Of a stretch of 37,673 bases of DNA, positions 1-9,664 are shown one piece after another (positions within the stretch are counted from its first letter, which is position 1; every line of letters begins with the position of its first letter). The notes under the pieces were generated by a model. It did no database searches, was not told the origin of the DNA, and saw only the letters and a list, made by a program, of their open reading frames with translations. Source of the stretch: Zygnema cylindricum (Eukaryota; Streptophyta; Zygnematophyceae; Zygnematales; Zygnemataceae); the NCBI GenBank assembly GCA_037447655.1, contig JBBHKE010002438.1, positions 1 through 37,673 of the forward strand, read 5' to 3'. Both the position numbers and the translations under genes were made by a program.

Positions 1-456
1 GATGCCAGTTATGGAGATGTACCTTTAAGGCGGTGTACGACTGGATATGTGTTGCAAATTGGATCTGGTGCATGCTGTTGGAGTAGCAAGCAACAGAAAG
101 TAGTTGCTCAGTCCACTATGGAGGCTGAATACATGGCTTCTTGTGCTGCTACCAAAGAATTAATGTGGGTGAAATCTCTTCTTGAAGAACTTGGGTTCAT
201 GAAGACAAGAACTCAAAATGTTTTTTGTGATAATCAAGCTGCTATCTCTATTGCAGCTAATCCAAAACATCATTTCAAAACTAAGCATATGGATATTAGA
301 CTAAGCTTTGTCAGATTGAAGGCTGAAAATAAAATCATTAAACTAGTTCATAAAATTGATAAAGATATGATTGCAGACATGATGACAAAACCAGTACCTT
401 CCCCTAAGTTGATTTATTGCAGAGAAAATTGTGGATTAAAATTGAAAAGTGACTAA
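1..456 (+). pseudogene. Copia (E1) RNase H, 3' end of pol, cut by window edge
   Basis: An open frame runs from base 1 (first residues DASYGD) to TAA at 454-456 and enters from outside the window. It is the C-terminal end of a Ty1/copia polyprotein, RNase H type: the conserved WSSKQQKVVAQSTMEAEY block, then FCDNQAA, the KHHFKTKHMDIR block, and ADMMTKPVPSPK near the C-terminus. In this family RNase H removes the RNA strand during cDNA synthesis in the cytoplasmic particle. No stop or frameshift is seen in the visible part. The sequence is clearly related to the copies at 2895-3590 and 8531-9664, and its C-terminus is intact where those two have decayed. Whether the whole element is functional cannot be told from here. 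Confidence 0.85.
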
Positions 457-460
457 GAAT

Positions 461-469
461 TAAAGGGAG
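461..469 (+). other. Polypurine tract of E1
   Basis: TAAAGGGAG lies 4 bases after the pol stop and directly before TGTTG, the start of the LTR. This is the usual place for the plus-strand primer of an LTR retrotransposon. The equivalent tracts of E2 and E3 (AGGGGAG) sit in the same place. Confidence 0.75.
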
Positions 470-900
470 TGTTGAAAAGATGTAATTAATAGTTCACTTC
501 TATATTTTAGTTAGAATGTAAAGAGAGAGAGAGAGAGAACCAAATGCGCGCCATGGCTGCCGCGACATTTAGAAAGAGGCAAAATGAAATAGAAGGTATT
601 TTAGTATTTGTAGCAAAATATTGCCTTGGATTTGAACCGGGGTCTACATAACCCAACTGGATTTCGTGTATTCAGTTTTTGAAAAAATAAATCGTCAAAT
701 TCGGGTAATTTTGACTTTTGCGACCTCTAACCTAACTTCATTTCAATAAATCGCAATACAAATCTATCGTACTATCAATGGATATATTGGCTAAATATCG
801 CGATATTGAGCTTCTTTATTTTCTAATGGTGAACTTCCATTAGAGAAAAGTGGGGTTTTTCACTGGATGCCGTACGATTTCGTACAGATTCGTACCATTT
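470..900 (+). repeat. 3' LTR of E1, start certain, end not resolved
   Basis: The LTR starts with TGTTGAAAAG right after the polypurine tract. It shares a plan with the E2 and E3 LTRs: a GCCATGGCTGCC block about 80 bases in, then an antisense tRNA-like block (GGATTTGAACC at 628-638). A (GA)n run is at 522-538. No second copy exists in the window, so the 3' boundary cannot be placed; the end given is arbitrary. Related LTRs here are 983-1060 bp, so this one may be longer or truncated. A 14-base perfect palindrome, AATATCGCGATATT, lies at 794-807. Confidence 0.55.
553..651 (+). CDS. Short ORF inside the E1 LTR (32 aa)
   Basis: ATG in a good context (GCCATGGCT) opens a 32-residue frame starting MAAATFRKRQ and ending GFEPGST. 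The last part is the antisense reading of the tRNA-like T-arm. The E2 LTRs have an ORF with the same start (MAAS) at the matching place, while in E3 the same ATG is followed by a stop after three codons. It may be an upstream ORF in the retrotransposon transcript, or coding by chance. No function is claimed. Confidence 0.2.
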   Translation: MAAATFRKRQNEIEGILVFVAKYCLGFEPGST

Positions 901-1808
901 TTTTTTTGTCAAATCAAACATGACGAAACATATTAACTGGATGGCTCGAATCTTATTGGCTTAAGTATCGACCGTTGGATGTTTCACTTTTTTAGATTCG
1001 CGAAACAATCGCGCAAATTGTCCAGTGTGAAGAGACTCTCCTCGACGAGGAGGGTTTCTTCACATGGGTCGCGTACCATTGGTACACGTGAAAAGTAAAA
1101 AAAATATCCTCCACGAACAAACGATGAGAAATGAACACGTTGTACACACCATGTGCCTTCCACCATGGTGTATGCAGGTCGACCGAAATATCCTCGCACG
1201 CTCTTTTTGACATCCGTTGACCTTCAAAGTTTCCGGCGCCTTTTTGACATTTCGTTTCGAAAATTTGATTTTCAATTTCAAAATTAAAATCTAGTCGCAA
1301 AATTTTCGTACGAATCATGAAATACCTCTGCTCGTACAAATGTTATGTACATAACATCAGTTTGAAGAATAACTTTATATTTTAAGAATTTGAAAACTAA
1401 CCTACGTGGCGCCTATCATAATTGGAAAACAATGTTTATTGGCATGACACAACGGAACGCCGTGCCAGTAAACACTAAAAATAGACGTCTCTGCATGTTT
1501 ACTGGGACCGCTTAATGGAGAAGAGGCCTAAGAGATATATCAATTATCCGATACCCAAAATTAGGTACATATGGAACATCGCAAAGGAACCTTCGATACA
1601 CAACACTCGTCTCTAATGCACCGGCTTTCGAACGGCTGTTAAATTGTTCGATAACTTGAGTTGTGTTTAACGCATGCGATGATTTTGCTCGCATGAAAGC
1701 GCGAGTCTCGAGCATAGTTCAAAAGTATGCGTTTTTATGGTAGCCCTTTGGTAGGCACACAAAACTTGGCACGAATCTCGCGTAGAGTGGGCATACTGTA
1801 TGTGTGTG
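901..1808. other. No gene seen; flank between E1 and E2
   Basis: AT-rich sequence with scattered GTAC motifs and only short overlapping frames without homology. It may include the remainder of the E1 LTR or older repeat sequence. No RNA gene or convincing promoter was found. Confidence 0.5.
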
Positions 1809-1840
1809 CGTTGTGCACACTCTTTTACGAACGTACGAAT
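1809..1840. repeat. Left copy of a 32-bp repeat at the E2 target site
   Basis: This 32-base stretch, starting CGTTGTGCAC and ending ACGAAT, recurs at 16385-16416 with three mismatches. With E2 and one target duplication removed, the two copies lie 39 bases apart, so E2 inserted into a small tandem repeat. Confidence 0.75.
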
Positions 1841-1843
1841 GTG

Positions 1844-1848
1844 TGTAC
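1844..1848. repeat. Target-site duplication of E2, left
   Basis: TGTAC directly before the LTR start TGCAATT. The same five bases follow the right LTR at 16381-16385. Five bases is the usual copia duplication length. Confidence 0.85.
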
Positions 1849-2444
1849 TGCAATTCTGTGTCCTCCATTGGACTACAAAATACAGGAAGCCTCTAGATAA
1901 TTTTTAAGTAGCCCACTTTAAGCCACAGCAAATCAAGCTGACAATCTGAATAAACCCCTTGTGCAGCCTGGACTCCCCTGAGTCCGTAGGAAAAATAATC
2001 TCTGAAAACGCCCAACCAGGCGATTAGTTATGAGGCAACAAAAATGCCAATTTGTACAAACTCACAAAGGGAGAGGTGATTGCCTACCAAAATATTCTAA
2101 GTCCTGATTCCCTCTAATAACTTCTATCTACTGAAGTACGAACCAATCATATTACTGTACCGTACTAGAAAGTACTACTGCCGGTGTACCATTTGTACGG
2201 CCTATGTACGACAAGGCTATTAAGCGGATGCGTGTCCACTTCTCACTCGTTCGTACGCTTCTCGGAATTCCCGCGACCAAATGTCATATTTCCACGTGGC
2301 TCCAGGTCATGCCACGTCACAAAACGTCAAAGTGACCTTTCCGTGATCTCGGTGAAGACGTGTGTTGTTGGATAAGAACCGACATTGAATATCGTCCATC
2401 GAAACAAATGTTAGATATTTGTTTCGTGCGAGATCTTGTCCGCA

Positions 2445-2690
2445 CTAAATTTTATATTTTCTATGACGTAACATTATACATTTTTGTTCATCGCATTTAT
2501 AGGACGCAACTCTCTTTAAATATGAATCATTCCCTATATACTTTAACGATCTTCTACGACAGAGTGGAGAGAGCAGACGGCTACTCCACGCTCTACCGGT
2601 CGGGGGTTCGAGTCCTGCCGGACTTAACCTTTTTATAAAGAGTGACTTAAGGTCATTCTCTAACCCTGTATATGGAGCTGAGGCAGCCAT
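2445..2690 (-). CDS. ORF inside the E2 3' LTR (81 aa)
   Basis: Starts at the conserved GCCATGGCTGCC block and reads MAASAPYTGLENDLK at its N-terminus. The copy in the other LTR (16070-16240) keeps the same first 37 or so residues with few changes and stops after 56. The central PAGLEPPTGR is the antisense reading of the tRNA-like T-arm. It could be an upstream ORF of the element's transcript. There is no recognisable domain, and chance is a real alternative. Confidence 0.2.
   Translation of the reverse strand: MAASAPYTGLENDLKSLFIKRLSPAGLEPPTGRAWSSRLLSPLCRRRSLKYIGNDSYLKRVASYKCDEQKCIMLRHRKYKI
2553..2627 (+). other. tRNA-like module in the E2 LTR (antisense to the element)
   Basis: The + strand has a D-arm-like stretch ending GAGAGAGCAG, an anticodon-arm-like GACGGCTACTCCAC, and a pol III B-box-like GGTTCGAGTCC at 2605-2615, followed by TGCCGGACT. 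The acceptor 5' strand that should pair with CCGGACT is not found, so this is not a normal tRNA gene. The module recurs in the right LTR (B box at 16155-16165), and analogous modules lie in the E1 and E3 LTRs. Confidence 0.45.
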
Positions 2691-2831
2691 GGCTCATTAC
2701 TCTCTCTTTCTTTCCTTCAGTGATTACAACAAGTATGGGGGTAAGAGAGAAGAGATGAAAGCAAGCTGTCTGTTTTTTCGCTAATACGTTTAAGACCTAG
2801 AAAATACCAAAAAAAACTATTTATTTTAACA

Positions 2832-2846
2832 CTCCCCTTATTTTCT
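2832..2846 (-). other. Polypurine tract of E2
   Basis: In sense AGAAAATAAGGGGAG directly upstream of the 3' LTR start TGTT. The same tract is at 8525-8541 in E3. Confidence 0.75.
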
Positions 2847-2894
2847 AGTCTAATTTTAACTTTTCTTTTAACCCGAATTTTCCCGACAATATTT

Positions 2895-4203
2895 TTATTT
2901 AGGTGAGGGCACAGGTTTGGTCATCATGTCAGCCACCATTTCTTCATCAGGTCTATACACAAGATTTAAAATTTTATTTTCAACCTTTTCTCTCACGAAG
3001 CTTAATCTTATGTCCATATATTTTGCTTTGAAATGGTGTTTTGGATTGGCTGAAATTGCAATCGCAGCTTGATTATCGCAAAAGACTTCATGCACTCCGT
3101 CCTTCATATATCCCAGTTCTTGCAACAATGACTTCACCTACATCACTTCTTTCACAGCAAAACAAGAGGCCATGTACTCAGCCTCCATAGTAGACTGAGC
3201 AACCACCTTTTGTTGCTTGCTGCTCCAACAACAGGAACCTTCCCCCACATACAGCACATACCCAGAAGTGCATCTTCTCATAGGTGCATCCCCATAACTA
3301 GCATCACTCCAAGTAGTGATATCAGTGTGCTCCCCTCCCAAATGCAACCATAGTTCTCTGGTTCCAACTAGATATCTCATGACTCTCTTGGCTGCCTCCC
3401 AATCTCTCTTTCTAGGATCGTTAAGACTCCTACTGAGAATTCCTACTACTGCCGCTATATCCGGCCTTGTACAGTTCATAAAGTAGATCAAACTTCGTAC
3501 GACCTGTCTGTAAAGAATGGACTTCATAAACTCTCTCTCCTGTGGACTCATCTGATCATCTAAGATTATCTCTCCTCTTTCTACACTCACATCACTTACT
3601 TTTTTTCAAGTCCATGGGAGTGGTACAACTGTAAGCTTTCACAATTTGAAATTTCTCAAGCATAGGTCCAATTGCTTCTTTTTGAGTGAGTCTTATGATC
3701 TTCTTACTCCTATCTCTTTCCATTTGAATTCCCAAAATATATCTTGCCTCCCCTAAATCTTTCATGTAAAATCTGCTTCTAAGATCTTTTTTTAACTTAT
3801 TGATCTTTTCGAAAGACTTACTTAACACCAGCAGATCATCCACATAAATTGCAATAAAGATCACACCATCCTCATCCTCAAACATATAGATAGAATGGTC
3901 AGAGCATATCCTGATATATCCTAGACCAGTAAGAAACTCATCTAGTTTCTTATTCCATTGTCGTGGAGCCTGTTTAAGTCCATATAAGAATTTATGAGCC
4001 TGCACACTTTACTCTCTTCCCCATTCTCCACAAACCCCTCTGGTTGCCTCATGAAGATTTTTTCCTCTAACTCACCATTGAGAAAGGCGGTCTTAATGTC
4101 CATCTGATGTATTTCCATGTTTTCCGCTGCTGCTAGACTGAGGAGAATCCTTACTGATGGGAAACGAACAACTAGGGCGAATGTCTCCTCATAGTCAATC
4201 CCG
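2895..4203 (-). pseudogene. Copia reverse transcriptase and RNase H, E2-family fragment
   Basis: Read from 4203 downward: RT with DYEETFALVVRFPS, HQMDIKTAFLNGELEE, LYGLKQAPRQWNKK and an intact catalytic IYVDDLLVLSK, then LGIQMERDR, then RNase H with TWSDASYGDAPMRRCTSGY, WSSKQQKVVAQSTMEAEY and FCDNQAA. These enzymes make and process the element's cDNA. The frame is broken by a frameshift near 4000, another near 3591, a TAG for the conserved Trp at about 3137 (KEVM-stop-VKSLL), and an early stop after PVPSPK. It is decayed, but catalytic residues survive. Homology on the 5' side ends abruptly near 4203 at the foreign segment. Confidence 0.85.
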
Positions 4204-4702
4204 TCGTCATTTCGGTGAAAGAACTTTTTGCTGCACACTTTAGCAGCGGCTAGAGTTAAAGATTGATGTTAATAGTTTGTACGGCAAACGGCGAAGGTTT
4301 GGTTTTGAAAAGATTTAGTGTACCGGTGGACCACGGTAATTGTGGTACGGTTTAGATCACCTGTAAGCTCACTTGTATATGTAGGACTTATAATATTTTG
4401 GAAGTAAGGGATTTTCTTTGTATAAAAAACTGCGAAGCAGTTTTTGGGTTTTTGAATTATAAGATCATTGTGATCTTTTGGCAGAATTGTGTGAAATTAT
4501 GCATGTGTTTTCTTTGGTGTATTTTCTTCATTGTTTCAAATTTATAGACCAAGTGTGTGTCTGATTTGCTTGGAGCTTCATTGTGAAGTTGGTCATTTGT
4601 GGGTATTCGTGAGAGTTCCCTCTTTGTACTTTGATTCTGATTATGGCAACAACTGCTACTTATTCTTCTTCTTCAGGGGCACGAGCTGCCTCAAATCCAC
4701 AA
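4204..4702 (+). other. Foreign segment in RT: probable 5' part of another retroelement
   Basis: Unlike any neighbouring copia copy. It holds two successive short hairpins: AAAAACTGC / GCAGTTTTT with a GAA loop (4425-4445), and AAGATCA / TGATCTT with a TTG loop (4461-4477). About 165 bases further an ATG at 4643 opens a + strand frame, MATTATYSSSSGARAASNPQ, that meets antisense RT sequence at about 4703. A leader followed by a Ser/Ala-rich start resembles the 5' end of a copia gag, so an LTR and leader fragment is my best guess. No second LTR or target duplication was found. Confidence 0.35.
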
Positions 4703-6354
4703 TTTCCATGTCTTTTGCTGTTGCCAGATTGAGGAGAATCCTTTCTGAGGGGAACTGAACAACTGGAGCAAAGGTCTCCTCATACTCAATCCCCTTCTTT
4801 TGGGTGAACCCATTCGCTACCAATCGAGCCTTATATCTCTCAATTGTATTATCTGGGTTTAGTTTTAGTTTAAATACCTATTTACACCTAATAGGTTTTT
4901 TATCTGGAGGAGAATCCGCTAATTCCTAAGCATTTGCTTCCATGATAGAAGCCATCTCATCATTTATGGCTCTTATCCATCTGTCTTTCTCTAGATTGTT
5001 TACTACCTCTAAGTATGATTGAGGCTCATCAGGATGTGATAGCTTAGTTAACTTATGAGCGGCATGTTTCTCCTGTAGCCTGTTGCTGCTCCTTCTCCCC
5101 CCTTCGAATTTTGAAGCTGGAATAGAGGGAAGTCTTAGGTTCCTCCTTAGTGTCTCATTAGCTCCCCTATCCATGGAAGATGGTACCTGTTCCTCGTCTT
5201 CTGTCTCCTCGAAGTCCATGGGAATATATGGGGTATTTGGTAGTACTCTTGTATCTTGGATCTCCCCTGAATCTGCAATCACGTTATCACTCATGTCCTT
5301 TTTGAAAGAAACAGAGTTCTCCAACATCTTGGACTAAAACTTGATTCTTACCTTCTTAGTATATTTGAAAGAGTTAATTGACTTTCCTTCATCCATTATA
5401 ACTAGGTGTTTGACCAGAATGATATCTTGCTTTGCTAAGTCATAAACTCTATATCCCAAAACATCCTCATCATATCCCACAAAATATCCAGGTTTTCCTT
5501 TAGAATCAATTTTCAGTTTTTCTTATCCGTATCTAGACTGTACACTTGGCTACCAAACACTTTAAGATGAGAGATATCTGGTTTCCCCTCAACCCACCTT
5601 TCATAAGGTATTCTACCTCTGACTGATGATGTAAGGACTCTATTTATAATGTAGTTGGCACATTTCATGGCTTCTGCCCAAAATCTCTATCCTAATTCCT
5701 TGTCAGCTAACATACGGCATACTCTGTCACCTAGTGTTCGGTTTAGCCTCTCTGCTACCCCATTTTGTTCCGGATTATGTGGTTCAGTTTTCTGGTGTTG
5801 AACTCCCTCATCTCTTAAGTATTCATCAAATTGGTTAGAGGTATACTCTCCCCCATTATCACTCCTTATTCTCTTAATGGGGGTTCCATGCAACTTCTCA
5901 CTCCAGGCTTTGTGATCTTTGAAGTAAGTTGGTGTTTCTGACTTTGTCTTTAGAAAGTAAACTCTATAGTATCTAGACCAATCATCAATGATTGTCAACA
6001 TATATCTTTTCCCCCCAACTGAGGGTACCCTTGCTGGTCCCCAGATATCTTTGTGGATCAAATCTATTACTTTTCCACCCCTATATGTGGCGGCTTTAGG
6101 AAAAGGAAGTGTGTGAGCTTTTATTTAGGCACAACCACTACAATCATCCACCACTTCATTATCACTAAACTGAATGCCTTCTACTACACCCAGCTTCTTC
6201 ATCTCCCTCAACCTATCAAAATGCACATGCCCCAACCGCTTATGCCAAATCATCAATTTTGGGACACCAACATAGTAAGCATTCTTCTTTTCATAACTCA
6301 GGTTAAGCCTAAACATTCCTTGGCTACCCTTATTTGCAGTGAAGTAAACTTATA
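4703..6354 (-). pseudogene. Copia integrase and early RT, E2-family fragment
   Basis: From 6350 downward: a GAG-pre-integrase/zinc-finger part (WHKRLGHVHFDRLREMKK, then CSGCA); the integrase core with DIWGPARVPS, LTIIDDWSRY, IRSDNGGEYTSNQF and NPEQNGVAERLNRT (the D, D, E acidic residues are present); then linker and early RT (NDEMASIMEANA; EYEETFAPVV). Integrase inserts the cDNA into the genome. Several stops and frameshifts separate the blocks (near 6120, 5690, 5330, 4925). The 3' edge at about 6350 changes abruptly to E3-family sequence. About 48 bases at 6302-6350 duplicate 13927-13970 with several differences, so this piece need not be the original continuation of E2. Confidence 0.8.
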
Positions 6355-8311
6355 AGGTGTTTGATCTTTTATAGCTGAAGTAAGAACTCTATTTTTGAGG
6401 TAATTAGTAGAGCTCATTGCTTCTACCCAAACCTTTTTCCAATGTTCTTATCTGACAACATACTTCTAGCACTACCACTTAGTGTTCTATTTAACCTTTC
6501 AGCTACCCCATTATGTTAAGGGTTTTCTGGGACTGTCTTTTGGTGTTGGACCCCATCTTCCCTCAGAAAATCCTCAAACTTGTTAGAAGTATACTCTCCA
6601 CCATTGTCACTCCGTATTCTCTTGATTGGAGTTTCATGGAGTTTTTCGCTACATGCATTATATTGTCTAAAACAATCCTCAGCTTCGGACTTGTTTTTCA
6701 AAAAATACACTCGGGAATACCGAGACCTATCATCAGTGATAGTCATCATAAATCTCTTCCCTCGGTGAGGGCACTTTAGCCGGTCCCCAAATATCTGTGT
6801 GTACTAGATCTAGAATTTTTTCTCTCTTATAGGTGGCTTTTTAGGAAAGGGTAATATGTGTGTTTTACCTTGAGCACATCCACTACAATCATTTATATTA
6901 TCATTCTCAATGAACTTAATCCCTTCCACCACTCCCATTTTTTTCATTTCTCTTAACTTGTCTAGATTCAAATGCCCAAGCCTCTTATGCCACATCATAA
7001 TATCATGAACACTAGCATAATAAAGTTTCTTCTTTTCATTACTTAAAACCAGCCTAAACATCCCATGGCCGCCTTTCTCAGCAATGAAATAGACATCCTC
7101 CTAAAAACTAGCAGAAAAGACTCCTTCCCTAGTGCTAATAATAAAACACTTATCATCTAATACGGATGTAGAGATGAGGTTTTTGTTCAGCTCTGGAATA
7201 AACAATATATCGGAGAATGTTACTATGGATGTCTTTCCTTCTACTAACACTTTCAAATCTACCGATCCTACAATAGTAGTGGTGACTATCCCCCATCCCC
7301 GTACTCTATCTCTATAGTGGGAATATTTCTTATCTTAGTGAACAGGTGTCTATCCTTACACATGTGCATGGAGGCACATGAATCTACAAACCAGCCTGCT
7401 TCACCTTTCAATCCACCATAAGCACATTTCTGCCTTCGTGGAATTTCAACCTCGTTTTTCGCATCCAACTCCTCTTCTAAAAGGAGCTCATCGTCCTCGT
7501 CCTCGGATTCCGCCTCATGTACCTGTGTCACAAGGGCCTTTTTCTTTCCTCTCGGGGTACCACTGGTCTGTCTCTCCTTTAACCGAAACTTGGTTATCTT
7601 TGTGCACTTTGCCATATAGTGCCCAGGTTTCTTACAAAAATGACATAAACCTTTGGGAGCCCTTGGTCCAAACTCGTCGGTCTAATTTTTTTGCTCCCTC
7701 TCCCTTTAGTTTCCGACCAGTTTCCGAAATCCTTGTTCCTCCAATCGGTTGCAGGTACGAAGGCTTGGCCACTCTTTCCTCCCCTTCGGATCTCAATCGT
7801 ATTCTCCCGAACGAGAATCATCCCTACCACTGAGTTCCATATCCACCTTGAGTCCGGCAAGTCCTGCACACGGTTGACTATGTTTTCGAACTCATCGGGT
7901 AACTTCATCAGTAAACAGTTAACCTTTTTCTTTTCACTAAAATTTTTTCCCGCACTCTCTAGCTCTATGAAGAGTGTAGCAAGCTCATTGCAAAAATCAA
8001 ACATTTTCCCCCCTTTGTATACATACTCCTTAACTTTCTGATCAGCCAACTGTTGTTGCTGAATCGTACCACTTCGGTACATCTCTACGAAAGCCATCCA
8101 AAGATGGGATGCCCTTTCTACTTGCAAATGGGGACATGCAAGTCCTTGAGTGAGATGGCGTAGGATGAAGTGCTTTGCCGCCATATTGTTGAAGTCTCAC
8201 GTTTCAGTATCATTCTCCTCGTTCCTCGGAATAGGTGACATGAATGCCAAACCAGTTGCTATTGGTGTGGTCGCCTCTTTCACCTTTCCTTTGTCCACCA
8301 CCTCTCCTACC
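6351..8311 (-). pseudogene. E4: extra E3-type gag-protease-integrase fragment
   Basis: Collinear with E3 from about 10697 to 12654 and clearly similar. From 8311 downward: gag of UBN2 type (RHLTQGLACPHLQVERA; KVNCLLMKLPDEFENIV), a CCHC zinc knuckle with all four ligands (CHFCKKPGHYMAKC), protease with a damaged active site (VDSCASMHMC, where DSGAS is expected), the integrase N-terminal region (MMWHKRLGHLNLDKLREMKK, CSGCAQGKTH) and core (IRSDNGGEYTSNKF). Stops and frameshifts lie near 7594, 7286, 7100, 6810 and 6510. Its gag end is fused directly to the inside of an LTR at about 8312, and its integrase end to E2-family integrase at about 6350. Confidence 0.8.
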
Positions 8312-8524
8312 TTTTAGATAAAATAAACCCCTAACTAATATAAATTTCCCATAAACCTCTGGATAGCCTAGGTAGCCATGGCTCTATCTCCCTCTCCAAT
8401 TTCTCAGTGACTGCGACAAGAATGAGAGTTGGAGAGAAAAGTTAGAGGTAGAGTGCCTCGGCTTCTTTCTATATTTCTATTTAGACCTAGAAAATACTAA
8501 AAAAATGGACCATTAATTTCTACA
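8312..8524 (-). repeat. Truncated 3' LTR of E3 (213 bp)
   Basis: Matches 13711-13926 of the E3 5' LTR. In sense it starts TGTAGAAATTAATGG just after the polypurine tract (8525-8541) and runs 213 bases before it breaks into gag sequence of E4. About 850 bases of LTR, including the tRNA-like module, are missing, so no left target duplication of E3 survives. Confidence 0.8.
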
Positions 8525-8541
8525 CTCCCCTTATTTTCTAG
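8525..8541 (-). other. Polypurine tract of E3
   Basis: In sense CTAGAAAATAAGGGGAG immediately upstream of the 3' LTR start TGTAG. It is the same tract as in E2. Confidence 0.75.
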
Positions 8542-9664
8542 TCAATCTGTAATTTGAGACCGCACTTCTCTCGCAAAAAATTAGTTTAGGGGAAGGCACA
8601 GGTTTGGTCATCATATCTGCTACTATCTCACTATCTGGTTTGTACTCTAAACTGATTATTTTGTTTTCTACTTTCTCTCTAACAAAGCTTAGTCTGATGT
8701 CCATTTGTTTGGCTTTAAAATGATGTTTAGGATTGGCAAAAATAGCGATTGGTACTTGATTATCACAAAATATTTTCTGCACACCACTCTTAAGGTGACC
8801 TAGCTCACCAAGCAAAGACTTTACCCACATCATTTATTTTACAGCAGAGCAAGAGGCCATATACTTAGCCTCCATGGTGGACTGAGCAATAACTTTTTGT
8901 TGTTTGCTACTCCAACAACAACCACCATCACCCACATATAATACATATCCAGAAGTGCATCTCCTCATCGGAGCATCACCATAACTGTCATCACTCCAAG
9001 TAGTGATGTCAGTATTCTCCCCACCCAAATGCAACCATAGATCCCTAGTTCCTATCAAATATCTAAGGACTCTCTTAGCTGCCTCCCAATCCTTCTTAGT
9101 GGGAGCATTCAGACTTCTACTCAGCACTCCTACAGCTGCAGCTAAATCCGGCCGGGTACTTTTCATAAAATAGATTAGACTTCTCACTACTTGCCTGTAA
9201 GGAATAGTTTGCATAAACTTCTGTTCATTAGGAGATAATTCCTCGTCTATGACCATGACTCCTTCTTCCTCACTCCCCTCACTTCCCCTCTTCAACTCTA
9301 TTGGAGCTGTACAACTATTAGCTTTATCCATTTGAAATTTTTCAAGCATGTTCCCTATTGCTTCCTTTTGAGTTAGTCTTATAATTTTTCTTTTTCGGTC
9401 TCTCTCTACTTGAATTCCCAAAATATATTTTGCTTCCCCCATATCCCTCATTTCAAATCTCCCCCTAAGATCGGTTTTCAGTTTATAATTTTTTTCCATT
9501 GATTTACTTAAAATAAGCAAATTATCAACATAAATTGCAATAAATATAAAACCTTCCTCATTTTCAAAAACATAGATTGAGTGATCTGAGCTGATCCGAA
9601 TATATCCCAGACCGGTAAGAAACTCATCAATCTTCTTATTCCATTGTCGAGGCGCTTGTTTCAA
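8531..9664 (-). pseudogene. E3 reverse transcriptase (C-terminal half) and RNase H
   Basis: From 9664 downward, one open frame to 8834: KQAPRQWNKKIDEFLTGLGY, a catalytic motif reading IYVDNLLILSK where YVDD is expected (second Asp replaced by Asn), LGIQVERDRKRK, and RNase H TWSDDSYGDAPMRRCTSGY and WSSKQQKVIAQSTMEAKY. A stop after SCSAVK separates it from the last part (8531-8833), which reads WVKSLLGELG, FCDNQVP and ADMMTKPVPSPK. The Asn in YVDD should abolish polymerase activity, so this copy cannot have moved on its own enzyme since that change. Upstream it is separated from the RT N-terminal block by a frameshift at about 9661. Confidence 0.85.

Larger units (their letters stand above)
1849..2831 (-). 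repeat. 3' LTR of E2 (983 bp)
   Basis: Matches 15386-16380 along its length with scattered differences. In sense it starts TGTTAAAATAAAT just after the polypurine tract and ends TTGCA. It carries TTTCTAGGTCTTAA near the 5' end, a GCCATGGCTGCC block, an antisense tRNA-like module (2553-2627), and GTAC-rich sequence further on. The ATG that opens gag in the 5' LTR is also present here, near 1868. Confidence 0.88.

Noticed and set aside
794-807. AATATCGCGATATT palindrome as a regulatory site
   Set aside because: A single 14-bp palindrome with no partner or conserved context. Only mentioned with the E1 LTR.
2553-2627. A functional tRNA gene in the E2 LTR
   Set aside because: No acceptor stem can be formed and the D arm is imperfect. 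It is kept only as a tRNA-like module.
7378-8041. Plus-strand frames across E4 gag (and the same at 11474-12385 and 14216-14863)
   Set aside because: Antisense of gag and protease, where the domain motifs lie on the - strand.
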